Positions 55,468 through 64,000 of a DNA stretch of 64,000 bases are shown here, piece by piece. Source of the stretch: Angomonas deanei (taxonomy: Eukaryota > Euglenozoa > Kinetoplastea > Trypanosomatida > Trypanosomatidae); NCBI GenBank assembly GCA_903995115.1, contig LR877152.1:558001-622000 (forward strand), read 5' to 3'. The notes below the pieces were generated by a model. The model was given only the letters and a program-made list of their open reading frames with translations. It was not told where the DNA came from and searched no databases. A program made the position numbers and the translations under genes. How positions within the stretch are numbered: the first letter of the stretch is position 1; the number at the start of each line of letters is the position of its first letter.

Positions 55468-56784
55468 TCACTGCATCAGCCACGCGTCAATGTCGTCGAT
55501 GGTGGTGAGGGTGAGAGACGTCAGCTCGGAGAGATTCGTCGTATCCGGCGGCGGCGGGGAGGCGCTCTCCTTCCTTTCCGTGACTTGGCTCTCACTGGGT
55601 AGGGAGGCAATAAAACTTTCCTCTCCCTGTTGCATCGACCGTGCCCGCTTGCCACTACACACCGGGTGATGGTTGTCCAGCCTCGTTCGCAAGCCGGGCG
55701 GACGCTTCCGAGGTGCCACCGCCTCTAGCCGCTGCTGCATACGCTCCTGCACGTGCCGTCGTCGTCTTTCCGTTTCCACCCGCTCCAGGACGACCGCCCG
55801 CCGCTTCAGTTCCTTCACCACTGTGGACCAATGCAGCGTGGTCTGACACAGCGGGCAAGGGCACGGGAGGGAGGGGAGGAGGCTCATGTGGCCGTCCTGG
55901 TGCAGGGCGTCAGTGGTGTAGAGCCAGTACATGCTCAGACACGTCAGGTGCGCCTTCAGCGGGCAGTACGGGGTGCGCACACAGCGTGCCGTGTAGAGGA
56001 ACTGCAGTGGCAGGCCGCAGAACACACACGGCAACAGCCGCTGTCGGCACTGCTCGGCCTCGGTGTGAATCTCGTGCAAGAAATCCGCCTCGGTGAAGTG
56101 ATCGTAGCGAGACGGGGAGGCCCTATCCTCCGGGACAGGCGAGGGCGTGTGACTGCTAGGGAGGAGGAGGGAGGTGTCCAGCTGCAGATACGTCTTGCGA
56201 AACGTCTCCGTGTCGGTGTGCTCGACCTGGAAGAGGGCGGACGTGGTGAGAGGCGGTAGGCAAGGAAGAGGATGATCCTGTGCCTCGGATAAAAAAGAAA
56301 AGACGGGATCGTTGGCAAACATGGAAACGGTCAACTTCTTTTTAGACACCACACCACTCACATACGCATGTGCCGCGGCGGCCGCCCGCTCGAACATCTC
56401 CTTCTCAAAAATGTGTAACGTCAACTCCAAACAGGAGAAGAGGTCGGCCCGCAGGAGACAATGCAGCACCGCCACCGCGCAGGGCAGGCGACGGAGACCA
56501 CCGATCAGCGTGGTGGCCGCAAGCCGCAACCGCTTCGACTCTTTCGGGTGCTGCCAGGTCCACTCGAACTTGAGGGCCGTCCGGTCCTCCGCGAACCCAG
56601 ACACACAGCAGACAATGCACCACGGCCGCCCGTGACGGTGCGTGCGCTTCGCCCCGTTCACTAACTCACCATTGTGCTGCCGCAATCGGCGCAAGGGGTC
56701 GACGGTGTAGCCAATATAAAAGTCTCCCTCACATTGAGGGTCGAGGCTGGTGAGCAAGTAGACACAATGAAACCTAGTATCCAT
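55468..56784 (-). CDS. SLX1: SLX1 structure-specific endonuclease (GIY-YIG)
   Basis: 438 residues, intact, start MDTRFHCVYLL. The nuclease domain is at residues 6-85: VYL at 8-10, YIG at 23-25, the Arg-rich DPLRRLRQHN helix and catalytic Glu74 in LKFEWTWQHP, all as in SLX1. A C-terminal RING/PHD-type zinc domain is seen as CVFCGLPLQFLYTARCVRTPYCP, then HLTCLSMYWL and CPCPLCQTTLHW. SLX1 with SLX4 cuts branched DNA such as Holliday junctions. Animal SLX1 has about 275 residues; here a longer linker between the domains and a 100-residue basic, Ser/Pro-rich C-terminal tail account for the excess. No SLX4 is seen in the window. Confidence 0.93.
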   Translation of the reverse strand: MDTRFHCVYLLTSLDPQCEGDFYIGYTVDPLRRLRQHNGELVNGAKRTHRHGRPWCIVCCVSGFAEDRTALKFEWTWQHPKESKRLRLAATTLIGGLRRLPCAVAVLHCLLRADLFSCLELTLHIFEKEMFERAAAAAHAYVSGVVSKKKLTVSMFANDPVFSFLSEAQDHPLPCLPPLTTSALFQVEHTDTETFRKTYLQLDTSLLLPSSHTPSPVPEDRASPSRYDHFTEADFLHEIHTEAEQCRQRLLPCVFCGLPLQFLYTARCVRTPYCPLKAHLTCLSMYWLYTTDALHQDGHMSLLPSLPCPCPLCQTTLHWSTVVKELKRRAVVLERVETERRRRHVQERMQQRLEAVAPRKRPPGLRTRLDNHHPVCSGKRARSMQQGEESFIASLPSESQVTERKESASPPPPDTTNLSELTSLTLTTIDDIDAWLMQ

Positions 56785-57157
56785 GAGCGGTCTTTTATTA
56801 TTGAGACTAATGGTAGTATTGATTTTTGTTTGTGGTCAAAAAAAAAGTGCGTCTTTCTATAGAAGAGTTTAGTGTTCCGTCTACTTTAAAACTAAAGCGA
56901 GAAAAAAATGTGGAAGAGAAGTTAGAAAAAAAAAAATGAAACATACGCTTATTCAAGAATAGCGACCGAAGAGATCCACTGGAAAAAAACAAAAGAATAA
57001 GAGGTGTAAAATAGCACAATTATATTACATCAGCTCTTTTATTCACTATTAAAACTGATTTTTTTGTTGTTTGTCTGCTTTCGCTATTACATAAATACAA
57101 AAAACTGTTTTTTTTGCACTTTATACTTATGCGCGTCATTATATATAATTATTATTA
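56785..57157 (-). other. Spacer between SEC24 and SLX1 (373 bases)
   Basis: In the sense direction it begins with four tandem TAA stops and an AT-rich stretch after SEC24, and ends with a T9 tract and AG at 56807-56808, about 22 bases before the SLX1 start. No gene seen. Confidence 0.5.
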
Positions 57158-60137
57158 TTACGCGAGGGCATTTCGGATCATCTGATGAATGGTGTACATG
57201 TACTCGGAGTACCCCAACGTGCCATCCCTTTCCTCCTTGAGTAACTTAAAAAAGGAATCCTCCATGGTGTCTTTTTCATGAAGGACAATCAACTTTCGTA
57301 TGCCGTCGTCACGTGTGGTGACGGCGTAGAGGATCTGCGTCAGCCGTTCATGGAACTGCGATTCATCGGGACCGCCTTGACGACCCACCATGTTCGCGTC
57401 GTCGACCCCAAACAAAAACTGCGAGCACTCCGGCGGCACTAAGGAGCCAATCCACATGTAGACTAACCGCGCCTGTTCATCACACAAAAGGTAGACCCCT
57501 TCCTTGATGATACTCTCCGGGATGAGCTGCCGTGGGGGCGGGAGGACGCACTTGCCGGTGACGGGGTTCACCGTCCCCAGCACCTCAAAGTCCATCAGCC
57601 GGTGAACCTCATACAGGGCGGGGTAGAGATAGGTGATGAGCTTGTTGACCGGCATAGAGAGAAGATCGTAGATACTCGACACGCGTTCGTCAATACGGAC
57701 GGTGGTGCCCTCCGTGAGCGCCTCGGACTTGAAGGCACACACAGTCAGAACCAGCAAGAGCTTCAGACGGCGCGGCATCACCAGTATTTTGCTGTCGGAT
57801 GCGTCGCTACTCCCGGCGTACTTGCGGTAGGTGAGGAACATCTTCACGATCCTCTCCGTGTGTTTCTGCCTCGCGTAGGCGGGACCCTTGTTAACTGCGT
57901 CCTGTATCAAGGCGTGCAGGGCACCGCAGAGTGTCGCCTCGAGGTCTGCGCTAAGGAATAGTTTGTTGTAGGTGTCACTGACGGTGAACCGGCTAGACTG
58001 TACCCGCACCCGGCGATGACCGCTGCGCGTGGTGTACAGGAGAGCGGTCTGGAAGTACGCGTAGCCGTTCGTCGGCAGCTTCCCCTCGTGCTCAAACTCA
58101 ACAAAGAAGGAGGAGGAGCCCGCGATGGCGGGGAGATCCATGTCGTGGATGTTTTGCGAGTAGTAGTGGCCGTGGTACCGCTTCACCTTCAGCCCAGTGC
58201 TGCACCGCACCCGCAGGATCGCCGCATACCCCGCCTCCTCCGTCGTCAGTTGCTTCATGAGCGCGTGCACCTTGGTGCTGTCCACCAGCGCGTCGTACTT
58301 GGAAAAGAGATAGAGGTGACCGTTAGTGACGTGACTCAGCGCGGAGAGCGTGGCGAGCTCACAGTACTCATGGGAGAAGACGAACTGGTCGAAGGAGATG
58401 TTCTGTCGTGCGGCCTCTGCGGCGGTGGTGGTCCAGAAGCCCTGAATCGGCTGGAGCAGCTCCTTCTCCTTGTCGGTGCCGTACAGCTTGTGCTGCTCTC
58501 GCAACTTGATCTCACCCACCCCCTTGTGCGCCTGGGCGTGGGTCGACAGGATGACACGACCGCCGCCAACCCCCGCGAGGACCAACATGGCCGTCCGCAC
58601 CGCAGCCCCCACCACGCAATAATCCTTCTCCCCTGCGTCCTGCGCGTACTGCACGACACGGCTGAGGAAGAGCTCAATCCGTTCCATCTCAGACCCCACC
58701 TCTAACCAGCACAAGGTGCCGAAGGGGAGGGGGGAGAAGGGGTTCTCAATGTCGGCGACACAGTACTGTGGCAGCAAGGGGTCGCGGGTGTTGTAGAAGT
58801 GCACGCGGGTACCAAACGTAATGAAGGCCACCTTCGCCTGGGGGGTACGCTCCGACATGGACTGCAGTGCATCACGTATAGCGGACACGTAGTCTGGCAG
58901 GAAGACGTTGAGGGCGTGCAAGCTGATATCAATCACGAATAAATGATGCAAAGGGCGATTCGGTAACTTCACCCCTTTTTCCGACAAGACCGCGTACTCG
59001 GGATCGTTGTCGACGTCGTACTCGACGCTACCACGGGACAGCTCCAGCCGCATCTCCCGGTCGGTACGGAACCCCTGCGGGTCCAAGTTGCAAAAATACT
59101 GATCCGACACCTCGTTGGATACCTCGCAGAACGGGCACACCCACGTCCTCCCCACTTCCCGAAACGTGACGTGGCAGGACATGTACCCCCGGCAGCGTGT
59201 GCAGCGGACCGGGGAGTAGCCCTGGATGAGGGGTACCTCCTCCTGTTGGTGCAGTGGGCGACAGAGAGGAGCAAGGATGGCCCCGAACGGCAAGCTCATG
59301 TCCTTCACGATAGACGCCGTCGCCGGGATGATGCCCCACATGGAGCGGAAGAATTTGGGGTTCGCATTACCGTCGTCGATGCCCACAAAATCCACGAGAG
59401 ACAGCGGGGCGTCATTGGTGGTGGTGGGGTACTCTATCCCCGCCACGTTGTAGTCGATATCACGAGGGGGGGTAGGCGCCTTCAGCAGGTTCACCCGCCT
59501 CTCCTGCGCCCGGCGCGCAAAGTGGAGGGAGCTGTCGTTGAGCGGACTGACCGGCGTGTAGGCGAACTGCGAGGAAGACACCTGCTGCACGTCCAAGGGA
59601 TGGGGCGCGACCCTGGTGTTAGGGGCCGGGGCCGGTGGGTTACTAGTATAATTTTGAGGATCAGGGGGTGGCGGAGCCCCGGAGTTGGCATAACTATTCG
59701 CATTGTAATTATTATTATTGTTAGGTGGTCGCCGTCGCGGCCGAGTAGGAATACGGTGCCGGTGCGTTCGCCGTATTGTTCGTCGTGGTGTTGGTGTAAC
59801 CACCGTTATAAGGGGCGGCGTTTGGTGCTACCCCGGTCGGACGCGGCGGTGCTGCGGCTTGCGTACTCGCCGGACTATTGTAGCTCGGCGCCGCGCTCTG
59901 ATTATTCGCAGTGGTCGTATTCGTAGCGGCAGAGGCGTTGCCATACGTATTGTAGCCCTGGTAGGTCGTGGTACCCCCGGCGGTATAGCCACCATAGTTG
60001 TAGCCACCCGCAGTAGTATTGGTTTGATTCGCTATGGTGTTAGCCGTGTTTTGACTATAATAGGAAGTGGTGTTGGGATTGGCGTTAGTGTTGTTACCGG
60101 CGGCGTAACTTCCGTAGTTGTAATTGTATTGAGACAT
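57158..60137 (-). CDS. SEC24: COPII coat subunit SEC24, one phase break
   Basis: Cargo-binding subunit of the COPII coat that buds vesicles from the ER. A Tyr/Asn/Gly/Pro-rich N-terminus starts MSQYNYNYGSYAAGNN. After one extra base at 59723, just before an AAC(AAT)4 tract, the frame continues as NNNNNYNANSYANSGAP and stays open for about 850 codons. It then shows the zinc finger (VRCTRCRGYMSCHV and WVCPFCEVSNEV), the trunk (LFVIDISLHALNVF, KVAFITFGTRVHFYN), the beta-sandwich and helical parts, and the gelsolin-like end (GVYLLCDEQARLVYMWIGSLV, FGVDDANM). Length and order match SEC24. An acceptor AG at 60161-60162 gives a 23-base leader. The Arg-rich residues that precede the AAT tract in the second frame are not part of the protein. 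Confidence 0.9.
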
Positions 60138-60200
60138 CTTGATTACAGATACACTAAAAACTGAAGGAAAGAAAAAGAAATAAAGCGAAGGCAGAAGGCA
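60138..60200 (-). promoter_or_regulatory. SEC24 splice acceptor
   Basis: Sense-direction pyrimidine tract at 60164-60190 followed by AG at 60161-60162; leader of 23 bases. A second AG lies six bases further on. Confidence 0.5.
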
Positions 60201-60314
60201 ATGCCCAAATAAACAAAAAGATGGGTTATCAGATTTAAAAGGGAAATAAAATGGGCATCACTGTACAGAGTAGTTATATATACATTTACATTCTTCTGCT
60301 CTAATTTTTTCTCT

Positions 60315-63300
60315 TTACGCCTCCACCTCGCGGCTATCCCCACGTAGAACAATCACCTCCTCGGTGGGGTCGCCGTTGACGTAGACGCAGTAGGCACACT
60401 CGTACCGTACATCGGAGTGCTCCTGGAACCGTACCCGCACTGTCGTCTGTCCTGGCTGTCCTCCAGCCGTCGCGGCGGGTATCACCCCACTTTCCCTCTC
60501 CAAGTGGAACACGTCGCGTTGATCTTGAAGACACAGGACCCCCTCTCCCGCGTCGCCTGGCATCTCCTCCGGCAGCTGGAGCAGCTCCTTCACCTTGCGC
60601 CGAAGGGTGAGGTCGCGCTTTCGTCCCACCGTGGCGCTGCTGGACAGATCCACTAGCGTGTTCGCCAGCGGAATCGGCACGAGCGCAAACTCCACTGGCT
60701 GCGTGGAGTAGTTGGAAAGGGTGAAAGGCAGCGCGTACTGGGGCTGAGCGCGGCCGTCGTGGGAGGTCTGCCCTGGCTTGAACCACACGATCTCCGGCGA
60801 GCAGTGCACCTCTGCCACCGTGTAGGAGGCATAGAGGGTGATGGACTGCGTGACCGGCAGTCGGTTGGTCGTGTCCGCCGCCGCGGCAGCAGACGCTTTG
60901 GTCGTGGAGCGAAGGGAGTAGGGCGACCGCAGAGGGGCACTACGCGTCGAGAGCGCCACACGGGAGGACGGGAGCGCCTCGTCGGAGTAAGGGTAGTGCA
61001 CGACCAGCGTGGCCTCTAACTCTCCCAACTTCTGCAGCAAAGCCCCGTCCGAGAGGGCCACCGTCACATCCATCGCATCCTCGCAGCGCAACGTGTAGAC
61101 GGACTGCGGCTGATAAGGGACGGTGCTTGTCTTAAGCTGTGCCTCCCGCTCCTTCGCCTGCACCTGCGTCCGGAGCATCTTCTCCGCCTTCTGCTGGGAC
61201 TCACGGCTGGACCACTTCAGTGCCTCCGCCGCCTTGCGCTGCTTGGCCTCGTCGTTATCCTCCTCGTCGATCAGCGGGTCCTCCTCCACCTCCGCCGGTA
61301 GCAGGCGGGTGCAGGCAATGACAAAGGCTGGGGTGGCCGTCTCAATATCAAGCGTGAAGGACAGGGCGGCACGGTTGCGGTTCGTCAGTCGTATCGTACG
61401 ACCACAGTGCTCTTGGTGGATGAGATAAGGAGGGAAGCACACCTTCCCCTGAGAGGGCTCCACAGACAGACGGGGGATGCCGCACTTGGCGCGCAGCCGC
61501 AGCTCCACCGGTAGAAAGTACCGCCTGCTCTCCTCCACCGCCTCGGTGCGGCGTCTCTCTAGGTAGTCCAACAGCTGACCCCGCTCAGTCGCCTCGGCCG
61601 TCAGCTCCTCTACCGAGCGGACCTCCTCCACTCCCGCCAAGGTGGGGGCACCATCCCGGTCATCGTCGTCGTCGCTGTGGTCGCTGTCGTGTTGCGTGTC
61701 TCGATGGGTGGAGGCGCCCTCAACCCCTGCTTGGGCTAGCTTGCGTTTTTCTGATTCAGTGGGGTAGATGATTCTATTCTTCAGCACCACACGGCCGGGT
61801 CGCGTACGCAGGGGTGGCTGCAAGGGGATACTTTGGATGGGCAGTGCGAACAGATTGGAAGAGGTTTGGCCCGCCGCGCTGTTGGCGAGGGACCTCGTGC
61901 TGGGGTACTGCTCCGCGTACTTGGTGTAGAACTCATCAATGAAGAAGGCATCGTTGAACTCGCTCACCGCGAGCTCGGTCGTCACCACCAGGCTGCCTTC
62001 CCACGTGACCTCGCGGGAATTGGCAGAGAGCACCTCTATCCCTTCCGACTCGGAGGCACTCGCACGGTCGACGCGGGAGAGCAGTTCCGCCACCATGGCC
62101 GCCGCAGGAGTGTATTCCACTACCACCTCCATCGTCGAGGTAGCGGGAAGGACGAACTTAACCGGCGACACCCGCGTCGTGCCCTTGTGCTCCTCCTCTA
62201 ACTTGAGATGCGACTGCGGAACAGCGTCCAGCTTGAGCACCACTTGTGACGCATCCACCGTGTCATCGACCGCCACCACCATAAAGGTGGCTGTGCCGAG
62301 GTAGCTTGTCACCTGCACCGCGACGTCACGGGGGAGGCGGTTGAGCAGTCGCAGCTTGCGGTGCGACGTGTGGAGGGGGGCAATCACGGACGGCATGATG
62401 AGCACCTCCTTTCCATGCTCGGTGGTCAGACCGGAGGTGGTGGGGTCCAGCAGCAGCGGCCTGCCCTTGAGCTCCAGTCGGACTGGAATCGACAGCGGTG
62501 GCAGCGCCCCGCAGCACAGCTGCATCGTCTCCTCGTAGAGACCGGGGAGGTTCGCAAAGAGGGAAAAGGTGAGGGGTAGGGTCTCGTGTGGCTTGAGGGG
62601 GCCAGACCCCGCAGTGATGAGCGACGTCGCACAGCCGCTCCCGTCCAGCAGTAGTTGTGTGGCCGCGGCCATCTCCTCCCGCCGCTGTCGCTCCCGTGAC
62701 TCTGCGCCACTCTTCGCTGTCGCCCAGAACACCGGTCGCTCCTGCGAGATGGCCTCCACCGCACTGCCAGGGGACTTATTGTAGGTGTTGACCTTACTCC
62801 CACTCGGCAGCGACGACTCCTTCTTCTTCTTGATCATCTCCAGGGCGGACTCCTTGATGGTGTAGGTTTCCACATATTGCGTCGCTTTGAAGTGATAGGT
62901 GGTGTTGCAGCCGGTCTGATTGGTCACCTCCATCGCAAGCCGTTGGTCCACGATGGGACAACCGTCTAGGAGGGTGGCCTTCACGGTGGCGGTCTTGTAC
63001 GTCACGGGGGCCGCCGTGACCGCACGGGAACCATGTGTCGGAGAGGCAACCGGGGTGGGGGCCTCTAGCAGCAGCGGGGCGTCCTGCGGCACCTCGAGCA
63101 CCGCGTCAGACCTGGCCACGAGGGAGCAGGCGACGCGCAGTCGCTGCACCGTATCGCAGCGCACCTCCACCAACAATATCTGATTGCCGCGGGAAGAGCG
63201 CAGACCGAGGAGGGTGCGGTAGGCGTCCTCGTCCTCGGTACACGCCGGGTTGTAGTAGAACCGTGCCTTGACCGCGAACGGAATGTGACGTTGCCCAGCC

Positions 63301-64000
63301 TGCAGGACCGCACCGGAGGTGTACTCTAGCTCAATAAAAGGAGAGGCAGCGGCACCGGGCTCGACGGTGAAGGGGATATCCAGGGCGGACATGTTCGACA
63401 AATAAAACACCTTTTCTCTCCACTCCCCCCTCGGGGACTTCGCCAAAGTTGAGGTAGGCGTCATCCAGCACCATCGTGCTCGCCTGGATGGTGGCGCGTG
63501 TTTCGATGGCGACTGTCGCCCCATCCCGCACAACCACCTCGAAGAAGGTCTGCTCATCCTCAACCGAAACACCTTTGCGGTAGACGGTGACCTCCACAGA
63601 GTCGCCGGGGCCGAGACGGAAGGAAGGCGGGATAAACACAAACCGTGGTGGCTCCCGCATTAACGGATCCTGCATATCAAACTCAATCGGGGTAGGGTTA
63701 TCGTTGGTGACGGTGAAAGACGCCTCCACCTCCTTCCCCATCTCCACCAGGCCAAAGTCCAGGTACTCGGTGCTCGTGTGAACAGACGGGCCGACCCCAG
63801 TGACCCGTATCTCCAGCTGCAAGTTGCCAGCATTCTCCAGGGTGGGGGCACTCTCCGCAATCTCAGGGATGTAGCAGTCCACCACTGACGCGCAGGGGCC
63901 CACTTGCAGCACCGTGAAGTGCACATTCACACGTACATCGCTAAAGGGCGGCACCACGCCGCACCGAGGGGCGCAGTAGACCGCGATTTCGTTGCGGTTG
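60315..64000 (-). CDS. ASH/MSP-domain flagellar protein (HYDIN/CFAP65-like), 5' end outside window
   Basis: At least 1,220 residues; the gene runs on past the window. Repeated immunoglobulin-like ASH/MSP-type units are visible: RNEIAVYCAPRCGVVPPFSD, STEYLDFGLVEMGKEVEASF with FTVTNDNPTPIEF, AYLNFGEV, KVFYLSNMSALDIPFTVEP, RTIRLTNRNRAALSFTLDI, and PQYALPFTLSNYSTQPVEFAL. The DFG-x-V, F-x-x-x-N-x-N/S, and hydrophobic-pattern motifs are those of HYDIN and other axonemal central-pair proteins (CFAP65, CFAP47, DLEC1), so a flagellar role is likely. A phase change occurs at a six-C run, 63425-63430; with five it reads straight through. A Lys-rich and a Glu/Arg helical segment lie near 62830 and 61200. 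Which family member it is cannot be settled from this fragment. Confidence 0.7.

Noticed and set aside
59721-59803. Arg-rich N-terminal extension (TPTPRRTIRRTHRHR) in the main SEC24 frame
   Set aside because: It is the out-of-frame reading of the real Tyr/Asn/Ala-rich N-terminus, which starts at 60137.

Overview
This window looks like nuclear DNA of a kinetoplastid protist (Euglenozoa). All of the roughly 29 genes I can support lie on the minus strand, head to tail, mostly 140-540 bases apart. The gaps carry pyrimidine tracts and AG sites (read in the gene sense), as expected of a polycistronic, trans-spliced transcription unit. The mitochondrial ATP synthase beta protein closely resembles trypanosomatid homologues as I remember them. 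Spliced-leader addition and polycistronic transcription are inferred from layout; no spliced-leader gene is present. I saw no tRNA, rRNA, CRISPR array or recognisable mobile element.

In window coordinates: (1) 1-3.2 kb holds two tandem ATP synthase beta genes (one cut by the window edge) and ribosomal protein eS25. (2) 3.4-20.7 kb is a tandem array of 11 paralogues with the two halves of a DUF1963 (YwqG-like) domain. They form two subfamilies, 4 long and 7 short copies; two copies are frameshifted and there are clear signs of mosaic exchange. (3) 21.3-43 kb is a very AT-rich block whose genes are stuffed with asparagine-rich inserts coded by AAT repeats. It holds a small Cys-rich protein, a C5-DNA methyltransferase, a WD40 protein (UTP4-like), an RRM-CCCH-D123-like protein, a large PPR-like protein, two neighbouring GATOR2/SEACAT-type proteins (WDR59-like and MIOS-like) and a BSD-like protein. 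(4) 43.3-64 kb has more balanced composition: NPL4, a cullin, a PRP38-family protein, PPP4R2-like, RPB10, PP2A catalytic subunit, a two-TM protein, a PLAC8 protein, SLX1, SEC24 and an ASH/MSP-domain flagellar (HYDIN-like) protein cut by the window end.

A recurring oddity is that many otherwise well-conserved single-copy genes are broken by one-base phase changes at homopolymers or at the edges of AAT tracts. Uncorrected sequencing error is the simplest explanation, but the breaks need RNA evidence. The most unusual biology is the mosaic DUF1963 array, followed by the GATOR2 pair, the RRM-CCCH-D123 fusion, and A-rich leaders directly before many start codons.
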